A stretch of 64,000 nt of DNA from Kosakonia pseudosacchari (GCF_900184035.1 NZ_FXWP01000019.1:62001-126000); one strand, 5' to 3'; positions 42,503 through 54,953 are shown, numbered from the stretch's first letter. A program made the numbers and translations. Notes: generated by a model from the letters alone, not told the origin.

Positions 42503-45500
42503 CTAAAACTCAAACTGATAGAGCAAATCTAGTGCCTGATCTACGCCAGACACCGCTTCAAGATACAGCTTAGGCATCAGGCGATAACGTAACGTGAGAG
42601 TCGCCAGTGAGTCAAAAATTCCTACACCATATTTTACTTGTAGACCTGGTAGCACATAGCCGCTGACCACCACCTGCGAGGAGTCGCCGACGCCCTGGGT
42701 GTCCAGCGCCAGATTGCTGACGCCAAAAGTCTCGCCGATTTTACCCACAACCTGACCACTTTGTGCAACCCCTAAGCCAATCAGCATCGATGTCATCGCC
42801 GCACTGTCGCTCTGCTCGCTCTCCAGCCCCTGACCGCGAAGCAGGTAAGAGAGCGCTTCTTGCTGCGACATCGCCGGATCGGAGAAGATTTCCGCTTTCG
42901 GCTCATCGGCGGTGCCGGTGACGCGAACCCCGGCAATCACATCGTTCTCTGTCGATTCCGGGTTACGAATCGCTTCGATATTCAGCATCGGTTGATCCGG
43001 CGGCCCGGAGAACAGCAGTTCACCTTTGCGCACCAGCAGATCCTGGCCGTACGCGTGGAAACGCCCTTCCGGAATGTTGATCTGCCCGTTCAGCCCCAGC
43101 CCCTGCTTATCCTGCGCCACTTTCAGATCGCCCGTCAGTCGCGCTTTCAGGCCGAAAGCATTGAGACGCACATTGTTGCCGACATGCACCGTCAGGTTGC
43201 TGTTGATCGGAATCGAGGCGCTTTTTGGCTGCTCAGGCTGCAAGTCGTTGTTCAGCATCACTTCATCGCTGGAGACGCCCACCGCGCTTTCCGGTAAGTC
43301 ATGCACCACAATGCGCGCCCACGGCACATCCACGTTGCCATCCAGCGTAAACAGGCTTGGCGTCGCTTCAAATACCACATCCGGCGAGACATCCAGGCGC
43401 ACCATCGGCGGCACGGTAATGCGCACTTTGCTGCCTTTCGCCGCCACGCGCGCGCGCCAGTTATCGATTTGGCTCCAGTCGGCATCGCCGCTCAGGTTGA
43501 TCTGCCCCTGCCCGGTACGCACCACGCCCTGCAAGGTCGAACTCATGCCGTTGAAATTCATCGCCAGCTGGCTGGGTTGCATGTCAAACGGCATAAAGTT
43601 GCCGTCAATATCCAGCCCGTTCAGCCCCAGTTGCCCGAATAGCTGCGGGCTTTGCACGTTGCCGCCAAGACGTAAACTGGCATTCAACGTGCCCGCCGCT
43701 TTCTCGCCCCGGCTGAAAATGGCGTTCGCCATCGCCAGCGAGAAGTTACGGATATTGACGTTGCCGCCCAGATTACGCCGCCCTTGCGGATCGGTTACCT
43801 GCACCTGGCCATCGAACTGACCGTTGTTGGTCAGGCGGATCAGCCAGCCGAGATCGGCCCGGTTATCGCGCAGTTTTGCGTTGAGATTGAGGGTATCAAA
43901 CGCGAGCGGCAGCGGTGCATCGTTCACCACCTGCGTCACTTTCACACCGCGCCCGGCGAGCGTCACTTCCCCCTGAGGTAACCCCTCTTTGGTGGTGTCC
44001 CAACTGACATCCGCTTTACCGCTGAACACGCCGCTTGCTTGCGTGGTTTCCGGCATAAAGGGTTTCAGCATTGCCAGGTCGAAGCGGTTAAGATTCACGA
44101 CCGCGCGCCCTTCTGCGCCTGCATCAATGGTTTGCGGAATGCAGAGTTCAGCGTTCGGGTTCAGCCAGCAGTGCGGGCCGATGGCGATTTTCTGTTCCTG
44201 ATTGCGGTAATCCAGCGTTACCGGACGGTTAATCGACCACGGACCAACCGGCGTGGCAAAACGTGTATCGCTCAGTGTCCCTTTCCAGCGCTGCTGCTGG
44301 CGATCAAAGCTGCCCACCAGATTAAGCTGGCCGGAAACTGGCTCGCCCTGCACGCGCAACTGCAGTTTATGCTGCTGCTCATTGCCGTCCGCCGCCAGCG
44401 TCGCCAGGCTTACGTTAACGCCAGGCTGAGAAATACGTTCCACGCGCACATTCAGTTTGCCACCGATCTGATCGCTGGATTTCACATCGCCTTCCACCCG
44501 CACGCGAGCCACGGAAAGATCCTGCCAGCGCAGGTTATTGGCAGTAATATCCGCCAGCGCCTGCGGCGCATCCACCGTACCGCGAATTTTCACCAACCCT
44601 TTCGCCGTGCCGCCCAGCCCTGGCAGCGCGTTATTCAGCCCCGGCGCATCAATCGTGGCATCGAGGTTGAGATCTTTAACCCCCAGCTCGCCTTTGATAT
44701 CGGCGCTGTTTTTTCCCAGTTCAAGGTGCAAGCCGGGGATCGTCCACTGCAAATAGCTGTTGCCTTTAAGCTGCCCGTCAACGTTGACCTTGTTCTGCTT
44801 CACGTTGCCGTTCAATTTCAGCTCCGGCACATCAACCTGCCAGGTGCCGCCGTAGAGGCTGCCGCGCGTTTTGATAAGGCCATTCAGTTTTGACGGCCAC
44901 TCCGGGAAGGCTTTTGCGGTATCGATATCTTTGAGCGTTAATTCACCGCGCCAGCTAATCGCCTGCTGCCAGTCGAGCAGCGCTTTCAGCTCGGTTTTGC
45001 CCTCCAGCACGGCGATAACCAGTTTATCGAGGTTCAGTTGCTGCTCGTTACCTTTGCCATCAAGCGTAATGGTCGCAGGCGGTACATCCTGCCCTTTCAC
45101 CGCCGTGCGAAACGACAAAACATAGTCGGTCATTTTACCGGTGAACTTCAGGTTCAGGTCATCGGCCTGATACTGTTTTTCCCCGATAAACGGCCAGTAA
45201 AGCTGCTTACTGGTTATCTCCAGATTCAGCGGCAAACCGGCTTCGGCCAGCTGGGTTTGCGCACGCAAATCCATGTCGACCGGCCCGGATAGATTGACGC
45301 CGACGTCGAGTTGCTTACGCATTTCGCCGCCGACTTTCAGTTTCACTTTCTCGCCTTTCAGCGGATCGATATTCAGCGTGGAATTGAGCGTAATATCCAC
45401 CGGCCAGCTATCGCGCAACTGGGCGCTACCGGTGGCGCGCACCTGCCCCTGGTTAGAATCCACATCCAGCGCGTCGAGTTTCATCTGCCCGTCGATACTG

Positions 45501-46279
45501 CTCACTTTCAGCAACAGGCTGCGCACCAGAATGTCGGTATCGCCGGTAAGACGCAGTTGTTCGCCACGAAACGCTTCAATATTGAGGTTGAGCGGCAGGT
45601 GAACATCGGTGATTTCCGGCAGCAGCGGCTTTTCAAACAGCGCTTTCATGGTTTCGCCGAGCGGTTTTTCCTGCGGCTGCGGGTTCTGAATTTTCGGTTC
45701 AACGACCTCTTTTTGCGCCACTGCGGCCACTTTCGGCAGCGCAATCAGCAGCCCTTGCAGCGAAGTGGGTTTCAGCGTCAGGTTTTTCTCCTGCCAGTTC
45801 AGACCAGTGCTGAAATCCATCACCGAAACGATGGTGTCGTCGATCTTGATATTTACATTGTTAAGCGCCACCCGGCTAAGCGTTATCGGGTATGGCGTGG
45901 AGAGGTTCAGCGGCCCGCTCTCTTCCTCTTTTACCGGTGCGGCGGGCGGCATTTTTTTGCTGTCGATAGCGACATTGATATCTTTTAACGACAGATCGTT
46001 CACGCACAGGCTGCTGTCGCGCAGGCAGCCGAGCTTCACCGCCAGATGCACTTCGCCCGCGTTAACTGCCACGCCCGGCTGGGTAAAACGGATATTTTTT
46101 AGCGTCAGATCGCGCCAGCCGCCGGTGACCTGGCTAATCTCCAGCCCCGGCACCCAGCGGTTGGCCGCGTTAAATAGCAGATGCAGCCCGCTGGTGGTGC
46201 CCACCAGAAAGACCACGGTACCCAGCACCAGCAGGATAAACACCAGGACGCCGAGGCTGATTTTCTTCCATAAACTCAT
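42503..46279 (-). CDS. tamB: TamB, translocation and assembly module inner-membrane protein
   Basis: A 1258-aa AsmA-like protein with one N-terminal membrane helix (about 7-28) and a very long periplasmic beta-taco, ending in the DUF490/TamB_C domain (about 900-1258), whose last residues LLYQFEF resemble a beta-signal. TamB links the inner membrane to TamA and takes part in outer-membrane protein assembly and phospholipid transport. The ATG overlaps the tamA stop in an ATGA junction. Confidence 0.97.
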   Translation of the reverse strand: MSLWKKISLGVLVFILLVLGTVVFLVGTTSGLHLLFNAANRWVPGLEISQVTGGWRDLTLKNIRFTQPGVAVNAGEVHLAVKLGCLRDSSLCVNDLSLKDINVAIDSKKMPPAAPVKEEESGPLNLSTPYPITLSRVALNNVNIKIDDTIVSVMDFSTGLNWQEKNLTLKPTSLQGLLIALPKVAAVAQKEVVEPKIQNPQPQEKPLGETMKALFEKPLLPEITDVHLPLNLNIEAFRGEQLRLTGDTDILVRSLLLKVSSIDGQMKLDALDVDSNQGQVRATGSAQLRDSWPVDITLNSTLNIDPLKGEKVKLKVGGEMRKQLDVGVNLSGPVDMDLRAQTQLAEAGLPLNLEITSKQLYWPFIGEKQYQADDLNLKFTGKMTDYVLSFRTAVKGQDVPPATITLDGKGNEQQLNLDKLVIAVLEGKTELKALLDWQQAISWRGELTLKDIDTAKAFPEWPSKLNGLIKTRGSLYGGTWQVDVPELKLNGNVKQNKVNVDGQLKGNSYLQWTIPGLHLELGKNSADIKGELGVKDLNLDATIDAPGLNNALPGLGGTAKGLVKIRGTVDAPQALADITANNLRWQDLSVARVRVEGDVKSSDQIGGKLNVRVERISQPGVNVSLATLAADGNEQQHKLQLRVQGEPVSGQLNLVGSFDRQQQRWKGTLSDTRFATPVGPWSINRPVTLDYRNQEQKIAIGPHCWLNPNAELCIPQTIDAGAEGRAVVNLNRFDLAMLKPFMPETTQASGVFSGKADVSWDTTKEGLPQGEVTLAGRGVKVTQVVNDAPLPLAFDTLNLNAKLRDNRADLGWLIRLTNNGQFDGQVQVTDPQGRRNLGGNVNIRNFSLAMANAIFSRGEKAAGTLNASLRLGGNVQSPQLFGQLGLNGLDIDGNFMPFDMQPSQLAMNFNGMSSTLQGVVRTGQGQINLSGDADWSQIDNWRARVAAKGSKVRITVPPMVRLDVSPDVVFEATPSLFTLDGNVDVPWARIVVHDLPESAVGVSSDEVMLNNDLQPEQPKSASIPINSNLTVHVGNNVRLNAFGLKARLTGDLKVAQDKQGLGLNGQINIPEGRFHAYGQDLLVRKGELLFSGPPDQPMLNIEAIRNPESTENDVIAGVRVTGTADEPKAEIFSDPAMSQQEALSYLLRGQGLESEQSDSAAMTSMLIGLGVAQSGQVVGKIGETFGVSNLALDTQGVGDSSQVVVSGYVLPGLQVKYGVGIFDSLATLTLRYRLMPKLYLEAVSGVDQALDLLYQFEF

Positions 46280-48009
46280 AATTCCGGCCCCAACCCGATG
46301 TAAAACTGTAATCCGTGCTCCTCTTTATCGCCGACCGGCACCGCGAAATCGAGCTTGATCGGCCCGACCGGCGACTCCCAGCGCACGCCAACACCCGCGC
46401 CGGTTTTCACATTGCTGCGACGGATGTCGCTCACCGCTTCGCCGCTGTCGACAAACGCCGCCCCCCACCACTTACCAGTGACGTTGTACTGGTATTCCAG
46501 TGATCCGGTCGCCAGTTTCGAGGCACCAATCAGCTTGCCGCTGTCATTTTTAGGCGCGATAGATTTGTATTTGTAACCACGAATACTGCGATCGCCCCCG
46601 GCGAAGAAGCGCAGATCCGGCGGCACGCGATCGAAATCGCCGGTTTCGATCCAACCCAGATTGCCGCGCATCACAAAACGGTGACGATCGTAAAGGGTGC
46701 GGATCCAGACGTTTTGCGCCTGCAATACTAAGAAGTCGACATCCGATCCCCAGGCGGTATTCGAATAATCCACCGAGTAGCGCTGCGAATCGCCCCAGGT
46801 TGGCATCAGGCCGCCGCGCGAACGGGTACGGCTGATCATCACGCCGGGATAAAGCAGCATCGTGGTGTTGGTGACATTCGCCTGGGTAAAGTGGTCGAGG
46901 CTCCAGCGCAGGTTAATGGCGCGCTGCCAGCCGCTGGAGAGATCCCAATAGCGCGACAGGGCGAGCGTGGTGGAATCCGCTTCGGTATCGTTCAGATCGG
47001 TACGTTTAAAGCCGCCCTGTACCAGGTAATATTGCTCCAGCGGGTTTTTCAGCAGCGGCATTTTATAGCTGAAATCAAGCTGCTGTTCCGGCGCGGAGAT
47101 GCTGGTGCTGGTGGTCAGGCTGTGGCCGTAGGAGTTCATCCACGGCTTTTTCCATGTTGCTTTAACGCGCGGCCCGACGTCGGTCGAGTAACCCACCCCG
47201 GTTTCAATGGTGTTTTCCGTGCGCGGTGACACCACGCCTTTAAGCGGCAACACTTTGGTTTTACGCGCTTTATCAAACTCTGGCGCGACAACCACCGAAT
47301 TAAACCAGCCGGTGGCGGACAAACGGCGGTTTAGCTCTGCCAGATCCTGCGTCTGGTAATAATCGCCTTCGTGGAAGGGCACCAGGTTTTGCAGGTATTC
47401 GTCGCGGATTTGCGAGCCTTCAAACGTCACCGTACCAAAGCGGTAGCGCTGGCCGCTGTCGTAATCGATATCCCAGAACGCCTGGCGGCGCTCAAGAGCA
47501 ATGCCAAGCTGGCTTTTAAGGAACTGGCTGTCAAAGTAGCCTTTACGCAGCGCCACGCTGGTGAGCGATTTTTTGAAATTGTCGTAATCGTTATGGTGCA
47601 GCACCGTACCGATAGCGGGGCGTTTTTTGAGTAAGTCGAGATAATCACGGTCCGTACGCGCGCCGCCGCGCAGGATCACGCTATTGCCGCCAATGCGCAC
47701 CGGTTCACCGGCCTGCACGCGCGCAATCAGCACCTGGCGCCCTTTCGCTGGTGGCGGGCGCAGTTCGAAATCGATGGTGGGTTCGTAGTAGCCTAAGGCT
47801 TTTAACCCTTCGCGGATGGCGTCATCCACGCGCGCCTGAAAACGGCGGTCCGGGGTCACTTCATCACTTTCAATGGTGGACAACTGGGCGCGCACGTTTT
47901 TTTGCAACTGCCCGGTTAGCCCCTCCAGTTGTAATCGCACATTGGCGGCGAAAGCCGTTTCGCTCGCCAGCAGTAAAGCGGCAAAACATAACAGACGGAT
48001 CTTTGGCAC
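46276..48009 (-). CDS. tamA: TamA, outer-membrane Omp85-family protein
   Basis: A 577-aa outer-membrane protein, the same length as E. coli TamA. The signal peptide is 1-21 ([20 protein letters not shown]). Three POTRA domains (about 22-265) precede a 16-stranded barrel with the Omp85 motif VRGYKYK-type loop (here SIRGYKYKS). A longer open frame starts at 48123, but the GTG at 48009 with AGGAGAG upstream gives the right signal peptide and length. First gene of tamA-tamB-ytfP, divergent from msrA. Confidence 0.96.
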   Translation of the reverse strand: MPKIRLLCFAALLLASETAFAANVRLQLEGLTGQLQKNVRAQLSTIESDEVTPDRRFQARVDDAIREGLKALGYYEPTIDFELRPPPAKGRQVLIARVQAGEPVRIGGNSVILRGGARTDRDYLDLLKKRPAIGTVLHHNDYDNFKKSLTSVALRKGYFDSQFLKSQLGIALERRQAFWDIDYDSGQRYRFGTVTFEGSQIRDEYLQNLVPFHEGDYYQTQDLAELNRRLSATGWFNSVVVAPEFDKARKTKVLPLKGVVSPRTENTIETGVGYSTDVGPRVKATWKKPWMNSYGHSLTTSTSISAPEQQLDFSYKMPLLKNPLEQYYLVQGGFKRTDLNDTEADSTTLALSRYWDLSSGWQRAINLRWSLDHFTQANVTNTTMLLYPGVMISRTRSRGGLMPTWGDSQRYSVDYSNTAWGSDVDFLVLQAQNVWIRTLYDRHRFVMRGNLGWIETGDFDRVPPDLRFFAGGDRSIRGYKYKSIAPKNDSGKLIGASKLATGSLEYQYNVTGKWWGAAFVDSGEAVSDIRRSNVKTGAGVGVRWESPVGPIKLDFAVPVGDKEEHGLQFYIGLGPEL

Positions 48010-48254
48010 GTTCTCTCCTGAATATCCTTGTTCCCACCCCTGGAAGGAAACGTAAGCGCAGCTCCGCGCTGAGCCTGTTTTTGCCCTGCGGCAATTCACA
48101 AGCCGATAAAAACCCGTTAACACAGGTTGAAAAACGGACGACTACCCCAAAATTTCTTATGTTTAAATCTAGTCTGATTTATGGCGTTTATTGTGTTAAA
48201 ACACAGGCCGCAACACAACCCTAACCGCAATTAGCCCCTCCGGGAGGTATCACC

Positions 48255-48899
48255 GTGAGTCTGTTCGATAAAAAAGAGCTTGTTTCCCAATCAGATGCAT
48301 TGCCCGGACGCAATACACCAATGCCCGTTGCCAGTTTACATGCTGTTAACGGGCATTCAATGAGTCATGTTCCGGAAGGGATGGAGATCGCCCTGTTCGC
48401 GATGGGCTGCTTCTGGGGCGTAGAACGCCTGTTCTGGCAATTAGATGGCGTTTACAGCACCGCCGCAGGCTATACCGGCGGCTATACGCCAAATCCGACC
48501 TACCGCGAAGTATGCTCCGGTCTGACCGGCCACGCGGAAGCGGTGCGCGTGGTATACGACCCGAACGTGGTGAGTTATGAAAAACTGCTGCAGGTGTTCT
48601 GGGAAAACCACGATCCGGCGCAGGGCATGCGCCAGGGCAATGATTCCGGCACCCAGTATCGTTCCGGCATTTACCCGCTGACGCCGGAGCAAAGCGACGC
48701 CGCACAAGCCAGCCTTGCGCGTTTTCAGCAAGCAATGCGCAGTGCAGGCGATGCGCGCCAGGTGACGACCGAAATCAAAGCGGCGACGCCGTTCTATTAC
48801 GCGGAAGATGAGCACCAACAATATCTGTATAAAAATCCGCACGGCTACTGCGGTATCGGCGGTATTGGTGTTTGTTTGCCACCGCAGCTTAACCCTTAA
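48255..48899 (+). CDS. msrA: Peptide methionine sulfoxide reductase MsrA
   Basis: A 214-aa enzyme (E. coli 212) that reduces the S-epimer of methionine sulfoxide. The catalytic Cys52 is in MGCFWGVE, and resolving cysteines lie in the C-terminal [14 protein letters not shown]. Thioredoxin regenerates it. The GTG at 48255 follows GGGAGG; homologues start with the same MSLFDKK. Divergent from tamA with 245 bases between starts. Confidence 0.97.
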   Translation: MSLFDKKELVSQSDALPGRNTPMPVASLHAVNGHSMSHVPEGMEIALFAMGCFWGVERLFWQLDGVYSTAAGYTGGYTPNPTYREVCSGLTGHAEAVRVVYDPNVVSYEKLLQVFWENHDPAQGMRQGNDSGTQYRSGIYPLTPEQSDAAQASLARFQQAMRSAGDARQVTTEIKAATPFYYAEDEHQQYLYKNPHGYCGIGGIGVCLPPQLNP

Positions 48900-49081
48900 A
48901 AAGCCACGGGTTTCATCGCCGAAAAACGGCGTAAATTAAGCCTCTGGCAGCCTGCAACAGGCTTACGCTATACTACCCCTCGAAATTGCCGGTCCACCGC
49001 TTCGGGCCGGCTTTCATAAGTGTTTACCACATGGATATTCAAAAACCCCTTCCGAGGATCCGGTTAATAGCTGGATAAATT

Positions 49082-50416
49082 ATGTTAAACAGTATCTTAG
49101 TCATACTCTGTCTGATCGCGGTAAGTGCGTTTTTCTCGTTGTCCGAGATCTCACTCGCCGCATCGCGAAAAATTAAGCTCAAACTGCTTGCCGATGAAGG
49201 CAATATCAACGCGCAACGCATTTTAAAAATGCAGGAAACGCCTGGTATGTTCTTTACGGTGGTGCAAATCGGCCTTAACGCCGTCGCCATTCTGGGCGGT
49301 ATCGTCGGCGACGCGGCATTCTCCCCCGTTTTTCACGGCCTGCTGATCAATGTCGTTTCACCGGAGCTTGCTGAACAACTTAGCTTTATTATCTCTTTCT
49401 CGCTGGTGACCGGGTTATTCATTCTTTTTGCCGACCTGACACCGAAACGCATCGGTATGATTGCGCCTGAAGCCGTGGCTTTGCGTATCATCAACCCGAT
49501 GCGCTTCTGCTTATTTGTTTTCCGCCCGCTGGTCTGGTTTTTCAACGGCCTGGCCAATGTCATTTTCCGCATCTTCAAACTGCCGATGGCGCGTAAAGAT
49601 GACATCACCTCTGACGATATTTATGCGGTAGTGGAAGCCGGTGCGTTAGCCGGGGTACTGCGTAAGCAGGAACACGAACTGATTGAGAACGTGTTTGAAC
49701 TGGAATCGCGCACCGTGCCGTCGTCGATGACCTCGCGCGAAAACGTTATTTGGTTTGATCTGCACGAAGATGAACAGAGCCTGAAAAAGAAAGTGTCGGA
49801 GCATCCGCACTCGAAGTTTCTGGTCTGTAACGATGACATTGACCACATTGTTGGCTATGTCGATTCCAAAGATCTGCTGAACCGCGTGCTGGCAAACCAG
49901 AGCATGGCGCTGAATAGCGGCGTGCAGATCCGCAATACGCTGATTGTCCCGGATACGTTAACGCTCTCTGAAGCGCTGGAAAGTTTCAAAACTGCGGGCG
50001 AAGACTTTGCGGTGATCATGAACGAATACGCGCTGGTGGTGGGCGTTATTACCCTTAACGATGTGATGACGACACTGATGGGCGATCTGGTCGGCCAGGT
50101 GGAAGAGATGATCGTCGCGCGTGATGAAAACTCGTGGCTGATTGACGGCGGTACACCGATTGATGACGTGATGCGCGTGCTGGATATCGATGAATTCCCG
50201 CAGTCCGGTAACTACGAAACCATCGGCGGCTTTATGATGTTTATGCTGCGTAAAATCCCGAAACGCACCGATGCGGTGAAGTTTTCCGGCTACAAATTCG
50301 AAGTGGTGGACATCGATAACTACCGCATCGATCAACTGTTGGTGACCCGCATCGATACCCGCGCGGCGGTGTTAACGCCGAAGCTACCGGACGCTGAGGG
50401 TAAAGGCGCGGCGTAA
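49082..50416 (+). CDS. ytfL: YtfL, CNNM/CorC-family inner-membrane protein
   Basis: A 444-aa protein (E. coli 447). A DUF21/CNNM membrane domain with about four spans (1-190) is followed by a CBS pair (about 205-330) and a CorC/HlyC-type C-terminal domain (about 345-430). The family is linked to cation (Mg2+/Co2+) export, and E. coli YtfL has been associated with cadaverine and pH effects; the transported species is not settled. The ATG at 49082 has only a weak upstream ribosome site. A single gene with a terminator. Confidence 0.95.
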   Translation: MLNSILVILCLIAVSAFFSLSEISLAASRKIKLKLLADEGNINAQRILKMQETPGMFFTVVQIGLNAVAILGGIVGDAAFSPVFHGLLINVVSPELAEQLSFIISFSLVTGLFILFADLTPKRIGMIAPEAVALRIINPMRFCLFVFRPLVWFFNGLANVIFRIFKLPMARKDDITSDDIYAVVEAGALAGVLRKQEHELIENVFELESRTVPSSMTSRENVIWFDLHEDEQSLKKKVSEHPHSKFLVCNDDIDHIVGYVDSKDLLNRVLANQSMALNSGVQIRNTLIVPDTLTLSEALESFKTAGEDFAVIMNEYALVVGVITLNDVMTTLMGDLVGQVEEMIVARDENSWLIDGGTPIDDVMRVLDIDEFPQSGNYETIGGFMMFMLRKIPKRTDAVKFSGYKFEVVDIDNYRIDQLLVTRIDTRAAVLTPKLPDAEGKGAA

Positions 50417-50433
50417 TTTGTCGCAGAAATGTC

Positions 50434-50459
50434 AACGGCCCCTTTGGGGCCGTTTTTTT
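50434..50459 (+). terminator. ytfL terminator
   Basis: AACGGCCCC, loop TTT, GGGGCCGTT and a T-run, 17 bases after the ytfL stop. Confidence 0.92.
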
Positions 50460-50490
50460 ATAGTACTTAAACTACTGCATAGCACAGCTG

Positions 50491-50697
50491 TTAAGCCATC
50501 TCGGTCTGCAAACGCAGCACCTGACGGTTAACTTCAGACATAACAGACAGATGCTGTTTGTCTTTCACTTTCGGGATCAGGATCTTGCCCTTATCGAACT
50601 CGAAAGCGCCAACGTCCTTGATATACAACCGTCCACGAAACAGGATTTTTACGTACTTAGCCACCTGAAGTGGGTTGTAACGTTGGAAAATTTTCAT
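50491..50697 (-). CDS. ytfK: YtfK, small stringent-response modulator
   Basis: A 68-aa basic cytosolic protein, identical in length to E. coli YtfK and differing at few positions ([18 protein letters not shown] start). In E. coli it promotes SpoT-dependent (p)ppGpp accumulation under phosphate and fatty-acid starvation. The ATG at 50697 follows CAGGAGATAC. It converges on ytfL and is divergent from ytfJ. Confidence 0.96.
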   Translation of the reverse strand: MKIFQRYNPLQVAKYVKILFRGRLYIKDVGAFEFDKGKILIPKVKDKQHLSVMSEVNRQVLRLQTEMA

Positions 50698-51032
50698 TCT
50701 TGTATCTCCTGTGAAACATTACGCTCTTGCGGTTCCACAATCGGACCAACGTAGATGAGCGCAAATTTTAATGCTCAATGACTATAGTTCAGAACCTAAC
50801 CTATACATAGCGTGAATAACTTTATTTACCTTTTGATGACAATTATTCAGAATATTCTTTTCAACACCTTACTCTACGCAGTATAAGCCCACATTTTTTC
50901 ACGGTTATGTGCGTTCGCCCGCAAACTGGCATCCAGATTGCGGGAAAAACGCATTGATCGCATTTATGATTAAAACGCGAGCCCAAGTGGTCGGATCACC
51001 TGCACAAACACAAGAGATAATAAGGAAACGCC
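50698..51032. promoter_or_regulatory. ytfK-ytfJ divergent intergenic region
   Basis: These 335 AT-rich bases have no credible ORF. On the minus strand TATAGT (50786-50781) could be the ytfK -10, giving a leader of about 75 bases; the -35 is poor, which suits activator control. The ytfJ start at 51033 has TAAGGAAAC upstream. I see no further strong repeat or operator. Confidence 0.45.
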
Positions 51033-51590
51033 ATGACCCTACGTAACATCCTGGCAGCGACATGCCTGTTACTGCCGTTGGTTGCTTCAGCCCATAATTT
51101 TGAGAACAACCAACGCGTGCCGCCTGTGAGCATAGCCGACAGAGGGGAGTTGATTCTGGATAACGACAAGTTTAGCTATAAAAAATGGAATAGCGCTCAA
51201 CTTCCAGGCAAAGTGCGAGTGGTGCAGCATATTGCCGGTCGAACCTCGGCAAAAGAGAAGAATGCGGCGCTGATTGAAGCGATCAAATCCGCAAAACTGC
51301 CGCACGATAAATACCAAACCACCACCATCGTTAACACCGATGACGCCATTCCTGGCAGCGCGATGTTTGTGCGCAGCAGTATCGAAAGCAATAAGAAACT
51401 CTATCCGTGGTCACAATTCATTGTGGATAGCGAAGGCGTGACGCGCAAAGCCTGGAAACTGGACGAAGAGAGCTCGGCGATTGTAGTGCTGGATAAAGAG
51501 GGGCGCGTACAGTACGCAAAAGATGGTGGTCTGAGCCCGCAAGAGGTGCAGCAAGTCATCGACCTGCTGCACAAGCTGCTTAATCAGTAG
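51033..51590 (+). CDS. ytfJ: YtfJ, periplasmic thioredoxin-fold protein
   Basis: A 185-aa protein (E. coli 184) with a signal peptide (about 1-20, ending ASA). The remainder matches the YtfJ family (DUF/TIGR01626), whose structure is thioredoxin-like but without a CxxC pair, and none is present here. Function unknown. Its stop overlaps the 3' end of the convergent cysQ gene by seven bases. Confidence 0.94.
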   Translation: MTLRNILAATCLLLPLVASAHNFENNQRVPPVSIADRGELILDNDKFSYKKWNSAQLPGKVRVVQHIAGRTSAKEKNAALIEAIKSAKLPHDKYQTTTIVNTDDAIPGSAMFVRSSIESNKKLYPWSQFIVDSEGVTRKAWKLDEESSAIVVLDKEGRVQYAKDGGLSPQEVQQVIDLLHKLLNQ

Positions 51591-52324
51591 AGCGAAACCC
51601 GAAAGCCGGGGTTGAGGAAGGATTCACGCGGGGTGTAATCCAGTGTGCGCCCCTGCCAGTCGTGGACATGCGCCCCGGCAGCGACCGCCACCGCATGGCC
51701 TGCCGCGGTGTCCCAGACGTTGGTGGGTCCAAAGCGCGGGTAAAGCTGCGCTTTACCTTCCGCCACGAGACAAAATTTCAGCGAGGAACCAATCGCCGTG
51801 GTCTGGTGTTCGCCAAGATGCTGTAAATACTCTTTTAGCTCATCATCGGCGTGTGAACGGCTCACCACCACCAGCGGCGGGCGCGCATCGCGTACCTGAA
51901 TCTGCTGATGATGCCCCGCTTCATCTTTCCACGCCTTCCCTTCTGCGGCGGAATACATCACTTTCAGTACCGGCGCGTAAACCACGCCGAGCACCGGTTT
52001 TCCGTTCTCAATCAAGGCGATATTGACGGTAAACTCGCCGTTGCGTTTGATGAACTCTTTGGTGCCGTCCAGCGGGTCCACCAGCCAGTAACGCCCCCAT
52101 GTCTGGCGAACCTCCCAGGTGGGTGGATCTTCTTCCGACAGCACCGGAATGTCCGGCGTCAACGCCTGTAAGCCGCGCACAATTACCCCGTGGGCGGCAA
52201 TATCGGCGGCCGTCACCGGTGAGTCATCCACTTTGCTGGTGACTTCCATCGGCTTATGCCCATCGTAGACCTGCATAATGGCATCGCCCGCTTCGCGCGC
52301 GAGCTGGCAAATTGCATCTAACAT
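51584..52324 (-). CDS. cysQ: 3'(2'),5'-bisphosphate nucleotidase CysQ
   Basis: A 246-aa inositol-monophosphatase-family enzyme, the same length as E. coli CysQ. The metal motifs LSEEDPP (near 60-66) and DPLDGTKEF (near 83-91) and the C-terminal WDTAAGHA are intact. It removes 3'-phosphoadenosine 5'-phosphate, a by-product of sulfate assimilation. It is membrane-associated in E. coli. Divergent from cpdB. Confidence 0.97.
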   Translation of the reverse strand: MLDAICQLAREAGDAIMQVYDGHKPMEVTSKVDDSPVTAADIAAHGVIVRGLQALTPDIPVLSEEDPPTWEVRQTWGRYWLVDPLDGTKEFIKRNGEFTVNIALIENGKPVLGVVYAPVLKVMYSAAEGKAWKDEAGHHQQIQVRDARPPLVVVSRSHADDELKEYLQHLGEHQTTAIGSSLKFCLVAEGKAQLYPRFGPTNVWDTAAGHAVAVAAGAHVHDWQGRTLDYTPRESFLNPGFRVSLY

Positions 52325-52513
52325 TTTCCACCTCTTCTGTTCAGTGGTTTGTAACTCATTGTTTTACTTATATCGTATTGCGACGGAATCTGCCATCTGT
52401 GATAGCGATTGCGTTTTCTTTGCGCGCTTTTATGGCAGTATTCACAATTCTGTAAGCAACAAAATGTACATAACACTTTCTTTTGTGGCTTAGATCGAAA
52501 AAGGATGCCTCTG

Positions 52514-54457
52514 ATGATTAAGTTTAGTGCAACGCTTCTGGCCACGCTGATTGCGGCCAGCGTGCAGGCGGCAACGGTGGATTTACGTATTCTGGAAACC
52601 ACTGATTTGCATAGCAACATGATGGATTTTGATTACTACAAAGACACGGCGACGGAAAAATTTGGCCTGGTGCGTACCGCCAGCCTGATTAAGGCCGCGC
52701 GAAATGAAGTCAAAAACAGCGTGCTGGTGGATAACGGCGACTTAATCCAGGGCAGCCCGTTGGGCGATTACATGGCGGCGAAAGGGCTGAAAGCCGGGGA
52801 AGTTCACCCGGTTTATAAAGCAATGAACACCCTTGATTACGCCGTCGGCAATCTGGGCAACCACGAATTCAACTACGGTCTGGATTACCTGCACAAGGCG
52901 CTGGCTGGCGCGAAATTCCCGTATGTGAACGCCAATATCATCGACGCGAAAAGCAAAAAACCGCTGTTCACGCCTTACTTAATCAAAGAGACGCCGGTCA
53001 CTGACAGCGAAGGCAAAACCCACACGCTGCGCATCGGTTACATCGGCTTTGTGCCGCCGCAAATCATGGTCTGGGATAAAGCCAACCTGAGCGGCAAAGT
53101 GACGGTGAACGACATTACCGAAACCGCGCGTAAATATGTGCCGGAAATGCGCGCCAAAGGGGCGGATCTAGTGGTCGTTGTCGCACACTCCGGGCTGTCG
53201 GCGGAGCCGTACCAGGCGATGGCGGAAAACTCCGTTTATTACCTTAGCGAAGTACCAGGCGTTGACGCGATCCTGTTCGGTCACGCCCATGCGGTGTTCC
53301 CGGGTAAAGATTTCGCTGCGATAAAAGGCGCGGATATCAAGAAAGGAACGCTGAACGGTATTCCTGCCGTGATGCCAGGCATGTGGGGCGATCATCTTGG
53401 CGTGGTCGATCTGGTGCTGAACAATGATTCCGGCAAATGGCAGGTGCGCGAATCGAAAGCTGAAGCGCGCCCGATTTATGACGCGGCGGCGAAAAAAGCC
53501 CTCGTTGGCGAGGACAGCAAGCTGGTGCAGATCCTCAAGCACGATCACGACGCCACCCGCGACTTTGTTGGTAAACCGATCGGTAAATCCGCCGACAACA
53601 TGTACAGCTATCTGGCGCTGGTGCAGGACGATCCGACCGTACAGGTGGTCAACAACGCGCAGAAAGCCTACGTCGAACACTTTATTCAGGGCGATCCGGA
53701 TCTGGCAAAACTGCCGGTGCTCTCCGCTGCCGCGCCGTTTAAAGTGGGCGGTCGTAAAAACGATCCCGCCAGTTATGTCGAAGTGGAAAAAGGCCAGTTA
53801 ACCTTCCGCAATGCCGCCGATTTGTATCTCTACCCGAACACGCTGGTGGTGGTGAAAGCGACCGGCAAAGAGGTAAAAGAGTGGCTGGAGTGCTCCGCCG
53901 GTCAGTTTAACCAGATCGATCCTCACAGCGACAAGCCGCAAAGCCTGATCAACTGGGATGGCTTCCGCACCTATAACTTCGATGTGATTGATGGTGTGAA
54001 CTACCAGATTGATGTCACGCAGCCAGCGCGCTATGACGGCGAATGCCAGAGCGTTAACCCGCAGGCGGAACGCATTAAAAATCTGACCTTTAACGGCAAG
54101 CCGATTGATCCGAACGCAGTGTTCCTTGTTGCCACCAATAACTATCGCGCCTACGGCGGCAAGTTTGCCGGTACGGGCGACAGCCATATTGCCTTTGCCT
54201 CGCCGGATGAAAACCGTGCCGTGCTGGCGAAATGGATCAGCGATGAAACCCAGCGCGCGGGTGAAATTCACCCTGCCGCCGATAACAACTGGCAACTGGC
54301 GCCGATCGACAGCGACACGAAACTGGATATTCGTTTTGAAACCGCGCCCACGGACAAAGCCGCCGCGTTTATCAAAGAGAAAGCCCGCTACCCGATGGCG
54401 AAAGTCGCCAACGACGAGATCGGCTTTGCTATCTATAACGTTCAGTTAAACAAGTAA
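52514..54457 (+). CDS. cpdB: Periplasmic 2',3'-cyclic-nucleotide 2'-phosphodiesterase/3'-nucleotidase CpdB
   Basis: A 647-aa enzyme, the same length as E. coli CpdB. Signal peptide 1-19 (ending VQA), then a calcineurin-like metallophosphatase domain with [27 protein letters not shown] and GHAHAVF, and a 5'-nucleotidase C-terminal domain. It opens 2',3'-cyclic nucleotides and hydrolyses 3'-nucleotides to nucleosides for uptake. An upstream frame of 35 codons is ignored because the signal peptide defines the start at 52514. The stop codons of cpdB and convergent qorR are directly adjacent. Confidence 0.97.
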   Translation: MIKFSATLLATLIAASVQAATVDLRILETTDLHSNMMDFDYYKDTATEKFGLVRTASLIKAARNEVKNSVLVDNGDLIQGSPLGDYMAAKGLKAGEVHPVYKAMNTLDYAVGNLGNHEFNYGLDYLHKALAGAKFPYVNANIIDAKSKKPLFTPYLIKETPVTDSEGKTHTLRIGYIGFVPPQIMVWDKANLSGKVTVNDITETARKYVPEMRAKGADLVVVVAHSGLSAEPYQAMAENSVYYLSEVPGVDAILFGHAHAVFPGKDFAAIKGADIKKGTLNGIPAVMPGMWGDHLGVVDLVLNNDSGKWQVRESKAEARPIYDAAAKKALVGEDSKLVQILKHDHDATRDFVGKPIGKSADNMYSYLALVQDDPTVQVVNNAQKAYVEHFIQGDPDLAKLPVLSAAAPFKVGGRKNDPASYVEVEKGQLTFRNAADLYLYPNTLVVVKATGKEVKEWLECSAGQFNQIDPHSDKPQSLINWDGFRTYNFDVIDGVNYQIDVTQPARYDGECQSVNPQAERIKNLTFNGKPIDPNAVFLVATNNYRAYGGKFAGTGDSHIAFASPDENRAVLAKWISDETQRAGEIHPAADNNWQLAPIDSDTKLDIRFETAPTDKAAAFIKEKARYPMAKVANDEIGFAIYNVQLNK

Positions 54458-54868
54458 TTATCCCGCCAACGCCTGCTGGCCTTCCCGTTCATCGCGGAAG
54501 GCCAGTACCCGCGGAACATTCAGTTCTATCCAGTCGGCAAGCGCGGCAACTTTCTCGCTGACCTGCTCACCCAGCGGAGTCAGACTATATTCAACATGCG
54601 GCGGAACAACGGGATACGACACGCGGTTAATAAAACCATCCTGCTCCAGCCATTGCAGGCTCTGCGCCAGCATCTTTTCACTGACGCCGCCCATTTTGCG
54701 GCGTAAATCGCTAAAGCGGTGAGTGCCATCGCGTAGCGCCACCAGGATCAGCACGCCCCAGCGGCTGGTGACGTGTTTCAAAACCTCCCGCGAGGGACAC
54801 TGCTCGGCGAACAGGTTGCCATTGCGCACCAGTTCACTCAGCGTTTGTGGTTGGGTGTCGGTTTTCAT
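54458..54868 (-). CDS. qorR: QorR (YtfH), HxlR-family redox regulator
   Basis: A 136-aa winged-helix regulator, close to E. coli QorR/YtfH (126 aa) after a slightly longer N-terminus. The conserved redox cysteine lies in FAEQCPSREVLKHV (about Cys20). In relatives this cysteine responds to reactive electrophiles. It is divergent from qorB with 85 bases between starts, a gap that contains GTACGTAC-type repeats fitting the operator of this family. Confidence 0.94.
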   Translation of the reverse strand: MKTDTQPQTLSELVRNGNLFAEQCPSREVLKHVTSRWGVLILVALRDGTHRFSDLRRKMGGVSEKMLAQSLQWLEQDGFINRVSYPVVPPHVEYSLTPLGEQVSEKVAALADWIELNVPRVLAFRDEREGQQALAG

Positions 54869-54874
54869 ACTTAC

Positions 54875-54900
54875 CTTTTTGTACGTACTTACTAAAAGTT
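54875..54900. promoter_or_regulatory. Probable QorR operator
   Basis: TTTTTGTACGTACTTACTAAAAG lies between qorR and qorB. GTACGTAC is a perfect 8-bp palindrome within an AT-rich -35/-10 like stretch. HxlR-family regulators such as YodB and QorR typically bind TACT/AGTA-containing inverted repeats, and TACTTACTAAAAGTTAGTTA adds a second TACTAAAAGTTAGTA-like dyad. The exact limits are uncertain. Confidence 0.5.
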
Positions 54901-54953
54901 AGTTAAGGTGTTAGCGTACCACAACACTCACCGAACACCGAAGGAGAATACTC

